This document shows, piece after piece, positions 7,376 through 15,722 of a DNA stretch of 29,138 bases (its first letter is position 1; each line of letters starts with the position of its first letter). A model generated the notes under the pieces. The model saw nothing but the letters and a program-made list of their open reading frames with translations. It was not told where the DNA came from and did no database searches. A program made the translations under genes and the position numbers. Source of the DNA: CAZRIP01 sp964600165. Lineage in GTDB: Bacteria; Elusimicrobiota; Elusimicrobia; UBA1565; UBA9628. The DNA lies in assembly GCA_964600165.1 (NCBI GenBank), contig CAZRIP010000036.1, positions 1 to 29,138 on the forward strand, in the 5' to 3' direction.

Positions 7376-8389
7376 ATGCGAACGTTCAGGGACTTCATGG
7401 AGGAAGCTCTCTACGACCCTGAACGTGGATTTTATCAGAAGCGCTCGCCGACGCAGGACTTCTACACCGCCCCGGAGCTCCATCCCGCGTTCGGCTCCGT
7501 GCTCGCCCGAGAGATCGCGCGGCGCTTCGACGTTTTAAAGGAAGCCGGCGTCCCGGGGCCCTATTCGATCGTCGAGATGGGCTCGGGCGAAGGACGGCTC
7601 GCGCGCGCGATCTTGACGGCGCTGCGCGCCTCGGCCCCGGCATGGGCGTCCACGACGCGCTACGTCCTCGTCGAGCGCGCCCGCCAGGCCTTGCTCGACA
7701 GCGTCGTCTCGTTGTCGGCCGACTTCGAGCGCGTGATCGGGTACTCGCGCCTCGAGGAAGTGCTTCCCTGCGCGGGCGTCTTCCTGTCCAATGAGCTCGT
7801 CGACGCCTTTCCGGTGCATCTGCTCGAGAAGCGCGACGGGCGCGTCTTCGAGGTCTACGTCGAGGAATCCGGACGCACACTCCTTTCGGACCTGTCGACC
7901 GACGAGCTGCGGCCCTTCGCCGAGTCCGCAGCGTCCTCGCTGCAAGACGGCGAGCGCCACTCCGTCAACCTGGAAGCGCGGCGCTGGCTGGCGCTCGCCC
8001 GCGCTAAGCTCACGGCGGGCTATCTCATCACCATCGATTACGGCCGGCGGATGGCCGGCGCCCCGAATCCGCCGCGCTCCTTCGAGCGCCATCGCGTCGA
8101 CGACGAGGGCCTCACGGAGCGCGCGGGCTCCAAGGACCTCACGGCGTCGGTGGACTTCGACGCGCTCATCGACGGGGGGAAGCAAGAAGGGCTCGAGCTC
8201 GTCTCGTTTACGACCCTCGGCCGTTTCCTCATAGAAGGGGGCATCGCCGACTGGCTCGCCTCCGGCGACGAGTCGGTCGAGTCGTATCGCTCGCGGGCCA
8301 AGGTCAAGACGCTGATCCATCCCGACGGCATGGGGGAAGTCTTCAAGGTGCTGATCCAACGCAAGAACCCGGAGCCGACTCCATGCTGA
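7376..8389 (+). CDS. SAM-dependent methyltransferase, MidA/NDUFAF7 family
   Basis: The protein has 337 residues. The family opening FMEEALYDPERGFYQ is followed by DFYTAPELHPAFG (29-40), the SAM-binding strand and loop SIVEMGSGEGRLA (64-76, Gly69-x-Gly71-x-Gly73), and NELVDAFPVHLL. Late motifs are LITIDYG and LTASVDFDAL. This is the full family layout (DUF185/MidA). The human homologue NDUFAF7 dimethylates an Arg of the complex I subunit NDUFS2 (NuoD) during assembly. Here the gene directly precedes nuoA and overlaps it by seven bases, so a NuoD-modifying assembly role is a reasonable inference. The candidate Arg64 is present in NuoD. No strong ribosome site precedes ATG 7376; translation may be coupled to the histone gene 10 bases upstream. 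Confidence 0.88.
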   Translation: MRTFRDFMEEALYDPERGFYQKRSPTQDFYTAPELHPAFGSVLAREIARRFDVLKEAGVPGPYSIVEMGSGEGRLARAILTALRASAPAWASTTRYVLVERARQALLDSVVSLSADFERVIGYSRLEEVLPCAGVFLSNELVDAFPVHLLEKRDGRVFEVYVEESGRTLLSDLSTDELRPFAESAASSLQDGERHSVNLEARRWLALARAKLTAGYLITIDYGRRMAGAPNPPRSFERHRVDDEGLTERAGSKDLTASVDFDALIDGGKQEGLELVSFTTLGRFLIEGGIADWLASGDESVESYRSRAKVKTLIHPDGMGEVFKVLIQRKNPEPTPC

Positions 8390-8739
8390 GCGCCTACGCC
8401 ACGATCTATTTCATCGTCCTGCTCGCGATCGCCTTCGCCGCCGTCACGCTGCTCGCCGCCAAGCTCCTGCGCCCGCGCGTGGAGTACGCGCGCAAGCTGA
8501 CGACCTACGAGTGCGGCATGCCCGCCGTGGGCACCACGGAAGTCAAGCTCAACATCCGCTTCTACGTCTTCGCGCTGCTCTTCGTGCTCTTCGACGTCGA
8601 GACGCTCTTCGTCTATCCGTGGGCGGTGACCGCCCGCGGCATCGGGCCGGTCGCGATCGCGGAGATGGGCGTGTTTCTCGCAATCTTGTTCGTCGGCCTG
8701 GCCTACGCCTGGGCCAAGGGGGCCTTGCAGTGGGAATAG
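8383..8739 (+). CDS. nuoA: NADH-quinone oxidoreductase subunit A
   Basis: This 118-residue membrane subunit of complex I has three hydrophobic helices (about 4-29, 57-81, 88-111). The conserved loop TYECGMPAVG (41-50) lies near the quinone channel, and acidic residues Asp71 and Glu73 sit in FDVETLF of helix 2. The length is normal for the family. It overlaps the methyltransferase gene by seven bases and nuoB by ten, starting a tightly coupled run of nuo genes. Confidence 0.96.
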   Translation: MLSAYATIYFIVLLAIAFAAVTLLAAKLLRPRVEYARKLTTYECGMPAVGTTEVKLNIRFYVFALLFVLFDVETLFVYPWAVTARGIGPVAIAEMGVFLAILFVGLAYAWAKGALQWE

Positions 8740-9341
8740 TCATCGAGAAACTGCCGGGCATCACCAAAGGCCTTCCCGGCGGCGAGCTGCTGCTGACGAC
8801 GGCTGATTACTTCATCGATCTCGGCCGCAAGATGTCCATGTGGCCGATGACCTTCGGCCTCGCCTGCTGCGCGATCGAGATGATGGGCTCCTACGCCTCG
8901 CGCTTCGACTTCGACCGCATGGGCGTCATCCCGCGCGCTTCTCCTCGCCAGGCCGACGTCATGATCGTCGCCGGGACCGTTTGCAAGAAGATGGCCGAGC
9001 CGATCCTCGAGATCTATCATCAGATGCCGGAGCCGCGCTTCGTCATCTCGATGGGCTCGTGCGCGAACTGCGGCGGCCCGTATTACGACTCGTACTCCGT
9101 CCTCAAGGGCGTCGACCGCATCGTGCCCGTCGACGTCTACATCCCGGGCTGCCCGCCTCGGCCCGAGGCCCTGCAATTCGCCGTGGTCAAGCTTCAAGAG
9201 AAGATCATGAAGATGCGCACGATCGAGAAAGGCGCGGGCGCCACGCTCCAGCAGCAGCGCGGCAGCCGCGACATCCTCGGCGAGATCAACGAGCCGGACC
9301 TCCCCAAGCCCGAGATCGGGCCGAAGATCGAGATCGGCTGA
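8730..9341 (+). CDS. nuoB: NADH-quinone oxidoreductase subunit B (carries cluster N2)
   Basis: This 203-residue subunit holds the terminal 4Fe-4S cluster N2, which hands electrons to quinone. The ligands are visible: the adjacent pair Cys46-Cys47 (GLACCAIE), Cys111 (GSCANCGG) and Cys141 (IPGCPPRPEAL). The start is GTG 8730, inside the end of nuoA, because AAGGGGG lies at 8716-8722 and the protein then begins just ahead of the conserved region; the longer frame upstream is nuoA read out of phase. About 40 residues after the core (from ~165) form a charged, Gln/Pro-containing tail that most NuoB proteins lack or have shorter. Confidence 0.95.
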   Translation: MGIVIEKLPGITKGLPGGELLLTTADYFIDLGRKMSMWPMTFGLACCAIEMMGSYASRFDFDRMGVIPRASPRQADVMIVAGTVCKKMAEPILEIYHQMPEPRFVISMGSCANCGGPYYDSYSVLKGVDRIVPVDVYIPGCPPRPEALQFAVVKLQEKIMKMRTIEKGAGATLQQQRGSRDILGEINEPDLPKPEIGPKIEIG

Positions 9342-9346
9342 TTTTT

Positions 9347-9913
9347 ATGACCCAAGAAGACCTCCTGACCAAGCTCGCCGCGAAGATCCCGAACCTGGAG
9401 AAGGCCCCGACCCAGGTCAAGGATTATCTGACGATGCGCATGAAGTCGCGCGACGAGCTGCTGCCCGCCGCCAAGGCCCTCAAGGACATGGGCTACGACT
9501 ATCTGGAGATGATCTCGGCGACCGACTGGCTCGGCGCCGTCAAGCCCGAAGGTTACATCCGCAACCCGAACCCGATCGTCTTCCTGCCTGAAGGCGCGAC
9601 GCCGCAGTCGATCCCGACGGCGACGCCGGGCTTCCCGTATCGGCCGGTCTTCGACCTCATCTGGTGCTTGGCCAGCATCTCCGACCGCGCGCGCGTCTTC
9701 CTCAAGCTCGAGGTGAAGCGCGACAATCCCTCGGTCCCCAGCTTGACCGGCCTTTTCAAGGCGGCCGATTGGCAGGAACGGGAAGTGTTCGACCTGCTCG
9801 GCATCCGCTTCGACGGCCACCCGAACTTGACGAAGATCCTCACGCCCGATTTCCTCGTCGGCCATCCTCTGCGCAAAGACTACGTCCACGTCAAGGACCG
9901 CTTCGATGAGTAG
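9347..9913 (+). CDS. nuoC: NADH-quinone oxidoreductase subunit C (30 kDa-like)
   Basis: This 188-residue peripheral-arm subunit packs against NuoD and NuoB. The family signature is present near the C-terminus: ADWQEREVFDLLGIRFDGHP, then LTKIL and PLRKDYV. It is separate from NuoD, unlike the fused NuoCD of enterobacteria. A Pro-rich segment (NPNPIVFLPEGATPQ) extends the loop between the central beta strands. ATG 9347 lies six bases after the nuoB stop, without a strong ribosome site. The 3' end overlaps nuoD by eight bases. Confidence 0.94.
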   Translation: MTQEDLLTKLAAKIPNLEKAPTQVKDYLTMRMKSRDELLPAAKALKDMGYDYLEMISATDWLGAVKPEGYIRNPNPIVFLPEGATPQSIPTATPGFPYRPVFDLIWCLASISDRARVFLKLEVKRDNPSVPSLTGLFKAADWQEREVFDLLGIRFDGHPNLTKILTPDFLVGHPLRKDYVHVKDRFDE

Positions 9914-11063
9914 CGCCAGCGAGCTTTTTATGGAAGGAGAAACGCCCGCCACCCGCGAGAAGCCGATCAAGACGGACTCGATGTTCATCAACCTCGGGCC
10001 CCAGCACCCGTCGACGCACGGCGTGCTGCGCGTCGGCCTGACGATCGACGGCGAGGTCATCACCAAGGCCGTCCCCGACGTCGGCTATCTGCACCGCGGC
10101 ACGTCGAAACTGGCGGAAGTCCGAGGCTACCATCATTGCGTGGTGCTGACCGATCGCTGGGACTACGTCTCGGCGATGCCGAACAACCTCGTGTTCTGCC
10201 TCGCGGCCGAGAAGCTCATGGGCGTCAAGGTCCCGCCGCGCGCCGACGCCCTGCGCGTGATCATGTGCGAGATGAACCGCATCGCCTCCCACTTGCTGTT
10301 CTTCGGGACGTACGGGATCGACATCGGCGCGTTCACGCCGTTCCTCTACGCGTTTCGCGAGCGCGAGATGGTCCTGGACCTCTTCGAGATGCTCTGCGGC
10401 GCGCGCCTGACGTACAACTACATCCGCCTGGGCGGCGTCATGGTGGACGTCTCGGACGAATGGCTCAAGAAGTCCAAGGAGTTTCTCGATTACTTCAAGC
10501 CCCGCCTCGACGAGTACGACACGCTCTTGTCCTACAACCCGATCTTCATGGCGCGCACGGAAAAAGTCGGCCTGATCTCTAAAGAGGTCGCGGTCAACTG
10601 GGGCCTCTCCGGCCCGAACCTGCGCGGCTCCGGCGTCAACTACGACGTCCGCAAGGCCGATCCTTACTCGGGCTACGACCAGTACCAGTTCGACATCCCG
10701 CTCGGCAAAACAGGCTCGTGCTGGGACCGTTACTTCTGCCGCGTCAGCGAAATGAGGCAGTCGGTGCGCATCGTCGAGCAGGCGATCGAGAAGCTCCCCG
10801 CCGGCCCGTTCATGGCGACGGGCGTCGCCAAGGTCCCGAAGCCGCAGCCCGGCGAGGCCTACGCTCACGTCGAGGGCGCGCGCGGCGACTTAGGCATCTT
10901 CCTCGTCAGCGACGGGCAGGCGAGCCCGTTTCGCATGCACACCAAGGCCCCGTCCTTCATCAATCTCGCGATCCTTCAAGAGATGCTCGTAGGCCACAAG
11001 GTCTCCGACGTGATCGCCATCCTCGGCTCGACCGACATCGTCTTGGGCGAGGTGGACCGCTAA
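9906..11063 (+). CDS. nuoD: NADH-quinone oxidoreductase subunit D (49 kDa-like)
   Basis: The protein has 385 residues. It forms the quinone pocket with NuoB. GPQHPSTHGVLR spans 31-42, and His38 and Tyr87 fall at the positions of the two headgroup-binding residues of Thermus Nqo4. Arg64 in YLHRGTSK (61-68) aligns, from memory, with the NDUFS2 arginine methylated by NDUFAF7. Late signatures are DRYFCRVSEMRQS and the C-terminus DIVLGEVDR. The first 25 residues are a variable charged tail. ATG 9906 overlaps the nuoC stop, and the stop overlaps the nuoH start by one base (TAATG). Confidence 0.97.
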   Translation: MSSASELFMEGETPATREKPIKTDSMFINLGPQHPSTHGVLRVGLTIDGEVITKAVPDVGYLHRGTSKLAEVRGYHHCVVLTDRWDYVSAMPNNLVFCLAAEKLMGVKVPPRADALRVIMCEMNRIASHLLFFGTYGIDIGAFTPFLYAFREREMVLDLFEMLCGARLTYNYIRLGGVMVDVSDEWLKKSKEFLDYFKPRLDEYDTLLSYNPIFMARTEKVGLISKEVAVNWGLSGPNLRGSGVNYDVRKADPYSGYDQYQFDIPLGKTGSCWDRYFCRVSEMRQSVRIVEQAIEKLPAGPFMATGVAKVPKPQPGEAYAHVEGARGDLGIFLVSDGQASPFRMHTKAPSFINLAILQEMLVGHKVSDVIAILGSTDIVLGEVDR

Positions 11064-12397
11064 TGGCTGACGAAGAGAAAGAAGCTCCCAAACCGGCGCC
11101 CGCTCCGGCCGCCGCCGTCGCGCCTAAGCCCGCGCCAAAACCCAAGGTCGTCATCCCCGATCCCGTCTTTAACGACGCCAACGGCAAGCTGCTGCACAAC
11201 ACGCGCTATTGGCCGACGGAGTTGTGGGCCAACCCGTGGTCCAGCCCTTCCTATAGAAATGGTGCATTGATGCTGGGCGGCATCCTCATCGGCATCCTCG
11301 GATTGGGCGCCGCGATCGGCGAGCTTTCCGTGTGGGGAGACAAGCTCTACGCCTTGATCGGCACGCTCGTGGCCAAGAAACATCTTCCTCCGATCACGAC
11401 CGACGCCGTTTGGGTGGCGATCAAGGCGCTCATCGTGCTGCACGTGATCTTGATCAACGGCCTCTGGGCCATCTGGTGGGAGCGCAAGATCAGCGCGCAC
11501 ATCCAGTCGCGCGTGGGGCCCACCTACGCGGGCGGCTTTCACGGCTGGGCTCAGACGATCTTCGACGGCATCAAGCTCCTATTAAAGGAAGACATCACCC
11601 CCGCCGCCGCCGACGGCGTCGTGCACGCGCTGGGCCCCGCCATCGTCGTGGCGCCCGTCGTGATCGCGTTCGCGCCGGTCCTCTTCGGCCGCGAGCTCAC
11701 GGCCGCCAACATCGACATCGGCGTGCTCTACATCTTCGCCTTCGCGGGCATCTCGGTCATCGGCATCGTCATGGCCGGCTGGGCGTCGGGCAACAAGTAC
11801 TCGCTGCTCGGCGGCCTGCGCGCGACGGCGCAGCTCGTCAGCTACGAGCTGCCGCGCGGCTTTTCGGTCGTGCCCGTCGTGATGTTCGCGGGCTCGCTCA
11901 ACCTCGCGCAGATCGCGCACATGCAGGCGGGCTACAAGTGGGGCTTCATGCCGAAATGGTTCGTTTTCTATCCGGTGATGGGCCAGATCGCGTTCGTGAT
12001 CTTCCTCATCGCGTCCGTCGCCGAGACCAACCGCACGCCCTTCGACATCCCGGAAGCCGAGTCCGAGCTCGTCAGCGGCTTCCACACGGAGTACTCGGGC
12101 ATGAAGTGGTCGATCTTCTTCCTCGCGGAGTACGGCTACGTGCTGCTGGCGTCGTTCCTCTTGGCGACGTTCTTCCTCGGCGGCGGCGCCTCGCCGTTCT
12201 TCTTCGATCACCTGATCCCGAGCTGGATCTGGATGCTCGCCAAGGCGATGCTCATGATGTTCGTGTTCCTCTGGATCCGCTGGACGTTCCCGCGCTTCCG
12301 CGCCGACCAGCTCATGGATTTCAACTGGAAGTTCCTGCTGCCGTGGAGCTTCGTCAACATCGCCGTGGCGGGCGTCTACCTGCTCATGCTCCCCTAA
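11063..12397 (+). CDS. nuoH: NADH-quinone oxidoreductase subunit H with a long N-terminal extension
   Basis: The 444-residue protein is about 120 longer than typical NuoH. The canonical part starts with the helix at ~114-138 and the signature ERKISAHIQSRVGPTYAGG (140-158). It continues through FDGIKLLLKED, the quinone-channel loop AETNRTPFDIPEAESELVSG and YSGMKWSIFFLAEY, to a final membrane helix. Ahead of this lie an Ala/Pro/Lys-rich tail (1-30), a segment rich in Trp, Asn and Pro (31-65) and an extra hydrophobic helix (~67-89). NuoH links the hydrophilic arm to the pumps and lines the quinone entrance. ATG 11063 overlaps the nuoD stop. ATG 11270 (codon 70) would remove the tail but has no ribosome site, and the extension has normal coding composition. 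Confidence 0.93.
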   Translation: MADEEKEAPKPAPAPAAAVAPKPAPKPKVVIPDPVFNDANGKLLHNTRYWPTELWANPWSSPSYRNGALMLGGILIGILGLGAAIGELSVWGDKLYALIGTLVAKKHLPPITTDAVWVAIKALIVLHVILINGLWAIWWERKISAHIQSRVGPTYAGGFHGWAQTIFDGIKLLLKEDITPAAADGVVHALGPAIVVAPVVIAFAPVLFGRELTAANIDIGVLYIFAFAGISVIGIVMAGWASGNKYSLLGGLRATAQLVSYELPRGFSVVPVVMFAGSLNLAQIAHMQAGYKWGFMPKWFVFYPVMGQIAFVIFLIASVAETNRTPFDIPEAESELVSGFHTEYSGMKWSIFFLAEYGYVLLASFLLATFFLGGGASPFFFDHLIPSWIWMLAKAMLMMFVFLWIRWTFPRFRADQLMDFNWKFLLPWSFVNIAVAGVYLLMLP

Positions 12398-12401
12398 AAA
12401 C

Positions 12402-12929
12402 ATGATCGACTACTTCGGGAAGATCTTCTCCGTCACGAAAGCCACGCTGCAAGGCATGTGGATCACGCTCAAGTACATGTTCAAGCCGTCGATCACGGTC
12501 CACTACCCGACGGAGAAGCTCGTGCCCTTCGAGAAGTTCCGGGGCGCGCTGCTCTTCGACGCCGACGTCTGCATCTCCTGCAACCTGTGCGTGAAGGCCT
12601 GCCCGTCGACCTGCATCGCGCTCGAGAACGCGACGGTCCCGGACCCCAAGAACCCGGAGCTCAGGAAGAAGGTCGCCAAGGTCGACTGGTACGTGATCGA
12701 CTACGGTAAGTGCAACTTCTGCCGCCTCTGCGAGGAAGCCTGCCCGACCAAGCCCAAGAGCGTCTGGCACAGCCTCGACTACGAGGTCGTGTTTTTTTCC
12801 AGGGACGAAATGGTCCGCTGCTGGAAAGCCGGGATCGGCTTCGTCGGCAAGTTCTGGGATCGCGGCGCCAAGGAGTTCAAGGACCCGCCCGGCCAGGTCC
12901 AGATCCAGACCGTGCAGGCGCGCAGGTAA
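12402..12929 (+). CDS. nuoI: NADH-quinone oxidoreductase subunit I (two 4Fe-4S clusters)
   Basis: This 175-residue ferredoxin-like subunit carries clusters N6a and N6b, the relay toward N2. The first motif is Cys57-x2-Cys60-x2-Cys63-x3-Cys67 (CISCNLCVKACP), the second Cys104-x2-Cys107-x2-Cys110-x3-Cys114 (CNFCRLCEEACP). The N-terminal amphipathic stretch (about 5-30) anchors it on NuoH. It starts at ATG 12402, five bases after nuoH. With no NuoE, F or G alongside, this would be the entry-side relay for whichever electron input module is used. Confidence 0.96.
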   Translation: MIDYFGKIFSVTKATLQGMWITLKYMFKPSITVHYPTEKLVPFEKFRGALLFDADVCISCNLCVKACPSTCIALENATVPDPKNPELRKKVAKVDWYVIDYGKCNFCRLCEEACPTKPKSVWHSLDYEVVFFSRDEMVRCWKAGIGFVGKFWDRGAKEFKDPPGQVQIQTVQARR

Positions 12930-12937
12930 AGGAATCC

Positions 12938-13438
12938 ATGATCGCTCAATTCATCTTCTGGTCGCTGGCCGCGCTGACCGCCGTCTCCGCCCTCGGCGTC
13001 GTCACGATGCGCAACACGGTGCATTCCGCGCTGTCTCTCGGCGTCTGCTTGATGGGGGTGGCCGGGCTCTTCGCGACGCTCGGCGCCGATTTTCTTTTCG
13101 CCGGGCAGATCCTCGTCTACGTCGGCGGCGTCGCCGTCTTGATCATGTTCGTCGTGATGCTGCTCGGCCGCGCCTCGGACCTCCATCTGCGCCAGGTCAA
13201 CAACCAATGGGCGGCGGCCCTCTTGATCTGCGCGATCTCCGCCGTCGGCCTTTGGCGGATCGTCAAGGCGTTCCCGTTGACGGGGAATCCCTCGACGCTC
13301 GCGCCGACCACCAAGCCGCTCGGCCTTCTGTTGATGTCCGACTACGCGGTCCCCTTCGAGGTCGTCTCCCTCGTCTTGACCGGAGCGCTGCTCGGCGCGA
13401 TCTACTTCTCGCACCTGGAACGGGAGGCGGCCAAGTGA
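12938..13438 (+). CDS. nuoJ: NADH-quinone oxidoreductase subunit J
   Basis: This 166-residue subunit has five hydrophobic helices. The most conserved is helix 3, GQILVYVGGVAVLIMFVVML, whose glycines form the pi-bulge that moves during coupling. ATG 12938 follows an AAAGGAA ribosome site at 12928-12934; the longer frame upstream is nuoI read out of phase. Its TGA overlaps the nuoK GTG (GTGA). Confidence 0.94.
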   Translation: MIAQFIFWSLAALTAVSALGVVTMRNTVHSALSLGVCLMGVAGLFATLGADFLFAGQILVYVGGVAVLIMFVVMLLGRASDLHLRQVNNQWAAALLICAISAVGLWRIVKAFPLTGNPSTLAPTTKPLGLLLMSDYAVPFEVVSLVLTGALLGAIYFSHLEREAAK

Positions 13439-13743
13439 TCACCCTCTCGCACTATCTGGCGCTGAGCTTTTTCTTGTTTCTCGTCGGCATCTTCGGCGCG
13501 TTGACGCGGAGAAACATCATCGGCATCCTGATGAGCATCGAGCTTATGTTCAACGCCGCCAACATCAACCTCGCCGCGTTCAACCGCTTCGTGCATCCGT
13601 CCGGCGTAGCGGGCCAGGCGGTGGCGCTTTTCATCATCACGATCGCGGCGGCCGAGGTCGTCGTCGGCCTCGCGCTCGTCTTGTCCATCTATCGCAACGT
13701 CGACACCGTCTACGTCGAAGAATTCAACCTCTTAAAAGGCTGA
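13435..13743 (+). CDS. nuoK: NADH-quinone oxidoreductase subunit K
   Basis: This 102-residue protein has three membrane helices. The two membrane glutamates needed for proton transfer are Glu36 (SIELMFNAANINL) and Glu74 (AAAEVVVGLAL), matching E. coli Glu36 and Glu72. The start is GTG 13435, inside the nuoJ stop, with GGGAGG at 13422-13427. It is Mrp-antiporter (MnhC/MrpC) related but sits in its usual complex I place. Confidence 0.95.
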   Translation: MITLSHYLALSFFLFLVGIFGALTRRNIIGILMSIELMFNAANINLAAFNRFVHPSGVAGQAVALFIITIAAAEVVVGLALVLSIYRNVDTVYVEEFNLLKG

Positions 13744-13745
13744 TC

Positions 13746-15710
13746 ATGCTCGAGCACGTCTACCTGATCCCGATCATCCCGCTGCTGACCTCGCTCGTCA
13801 TTCTGCTCGCCTTCAAGGAGAGCGAGCACTCCCCGGCGCCGTACCTCGGCATCGCGGCGATGGGCTGGTGCCTCATCCAGTCCTGCGCGATCTTCTACCA
13901 GGTCGCGGTCGGCGTCGTTCATCTTCCCTACGAAGCCTCGATGCCGTGGTTCTCGCTGCCGATCGAGGTCGGCGCGAAGGCCTTCAGCTACACGATGCCG
14001 ATCGGCGTCTTGATCGACGGACCGGCCGCCGTGATGCTCGTCGTGGTCACGCTCGTCAGCACGCTCGTGCAGCTCTACTCGCTGGCCTACATGCACGGCG
14101 ACCCGCGGTTCAAGCGCTATTACGCGTTTCTCTCTTTCTTCACGGCCTCCATGCTCGGCCTCGTCGTCTCCAGCAACCTGCTCGTGACGTTCATGTGCTG
14201 GGAGCTGGTCGGCGTCTCCTCGTACCTGCTGATCGGCTTCTGGTTCGAGAAGCCGGGTCCCGCCTACGCGTCGAAGAAGGCGTTCATCACCACGAAGCTC
14301 GGCGACTGCGGCCTGTATCTGGCTTTGCTCTTCATCTTCGTCAAGGTCGGCAGCTTCCAGATCCCGCAGATCCAGGACGCGGTCTCGCGCGGCTACCTCG
14401 GGGGCGCGGCGGCGACGGCGATCGGCCTCGGGCTTCTCTGCGGCGCGGTCGGCAAGTCCGCGCAGTGGCCTCTTTTCATCTGGCTTCCGGACGCGATGGA
14501 AGGCCCGACGCCCGTCTCCGCCCTCATCCACGCCGCCACGATGGTCGCGGCGGGGATCTATCTCGTCGGCAAGACCTATTTCATCTACGCGGCGAGCCCG
14601 ATCGCGATGGGCGCCGTGGCCTGGATCGGCCTGATCACCGCGCTCCTCGCCGCCTCGATGGCTCTCGTCGCCTACGACATCAAGCGCGTGCTCGCCTTCT
14701 CGACGGTCTCGCAGCTCGGCTTCATGATGTGCGCGCTCGGCGCCGGCGGCTACACGGCCGGCCTCTTCCACCTGACGACGCACGCCTTCTTCAAGGCGCT
14801 GCTGTTCCTCGGAGCGGGCTCCGTCATTCACAGCGTCCACACCAACGACATGCGCCAGATGGGCGGTCTTTCGAAGAAGATGCCGGTCACGTTCGTGACG
14901 ATGACGATCGCGACCTTCGCGATCTCCGGCGTCCCGCCGCTCTCGGGCTACTACTCGAAGGACCTCATCATCGAAAAAGTGTGGGAGTACAGCCCGCTCA
15001 TGTGCGGCCTGCTGATCTTCGCCGCGCTGCTGACCTCCTTCTACATGTTCCGCCTCGTGTTCCTGACCTTCCTCGGGGACAATCGCGACCACGAGAAGTA
15101 CCATCACGCGCACGAGTCGCCGCTGCTCATGACGGGCCCGCTCATGCTGCTCGCCCTCCTCTCCATCTTCAGCGGCATGCTCCTGGCCAGCGGGGGCTTT
15201 TTCGAGCGCCTGGTGAGTTTCCCGATGCCGGAAGTCGCGCACGCCGAGGTGCCGGCGCATCTCGGCCTGGTCGTGACGGCGCTGGTGCTGTGCTCGATCG
15301 CGCTCTCGTGGCTCTTCTACGGGCGGGGGGACTTCAAGCTCGCCGAGTCCTGCAAGAGCAAGCTCTCGCTCGTCTTCAACGTGCTCGAGAACCGCTACGG
15401 CTTCGACGCGCTCTTCTTGGGCTTGGTGGCCGCGGCCGACCGCTTGGCGAAAGTCGCCTTTTGGTTCGATTCCTCGGTCATCGACCAGTTCTTCGTCGAC
15501 CTCTGGGGCCTCGTCGCGCAGATCGCCGCGCAGGTCAGCAACGCGCTGGACTTGCTCGTCGTCGACCGCACCGTCGACGGCTTCGGGGGCTTGAGCGTGG
15601 ACCTCGGCGTCGGCTTGCGCTCGCTCGTCGCCAACGGCCAAGTCCAAGAGTACCTGATGTATATCGCGATCGCCGTCAGCCTCTTCACCACTTTGATTCT
15701 ATCGCGCTAG
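13746..15710 (+). CDS. nuoL: NADH-quinone oxidoreductase subunit L (antiporter-like proton pump)
   Basis: This 654-residue subunit is the distal pump, homologous to MrpA-type antiporters. Key residues are Glu153 (CWELVGVSSYLLIGFW), Lys237 (GAVGKSAQWPLFIWLP) and His262 (ALIHAATMVAAG), equivalent to E. coli Glu144, Lys229 and His254. The signature WLPDAMEGPTPVSALIHAAT is intact. The C-terminal part (after about 520) fits the long lateral helix and anchoring helix of NuoL. It starts at ATG 13746, two bases after the nuoK stop, and ends with TAG. Confidence 0.97.
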   Translation: MLEHVYLIPIIPLLTSLVILLAFKESEHSPAPYLGIAAMGWCLIQSCAIFYQVAVGVVHLPYEASMPWFSLPIEVGAKAFSYTMPIGVLIDGPAAVMLVVVTLVSTLVQLYSLAYMHGDPRFKRYYAFLSFFTASMLGLVVSSNLLVTFMCWELVGVSSYLLIGFWFEKPGPAYASKKAFITTKLGDCGLYLALLFIFVKVGSFQIPQIQDAVSRGYLGGAAATAIGLGLLCGAVGKSAQWPLFIWLPDAMEGPTPVSALIHAATMVAAGIYLVGKTYFIYAASPIAMGAVAWIGLITALLAASMALVAYDIKRVLAFSTVSQLGFMMCALGAGGYTAGLFHLTTHAFFKALLFLGAGSVIHSVHTNDMRQMGGLSKKMPVTFVTMTIATFAISGVPPLSGYYSKDLIIEKVWEYSPLMCGLLIFAALLTSFYMFRLVFLTFLGDNRDHEKYHHAHESPLLMTGPLMLLALLSIFSGMLLASGGFFERLVSFPMPEVAHAEVPAHLGLVVTALVLCSIALSWLFYGRGDFKLAESCKSKLSLVFNVLENRYGFDALFLGLVAAADRLAKVAFWFDSSVIDQFFVDLWGLVAQIAAQVSNALDLLVVDRTVDGFGGLSVDLGVGLRSLVANGQVQEYLMYIAIAVSLFTTLILSR

Positions 15711-15722
15711 GAGAAACATAAC

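Noticed and set aside
13710..15647. 645-codon open frame on the minus strand opposite nuoL
   Set aside because: Its translation is a low-complexity run of Arg, Glu, Asp and His with no motif. It is a by-product of GC-biased codons in nuoL, whose own frame has clear family residues.
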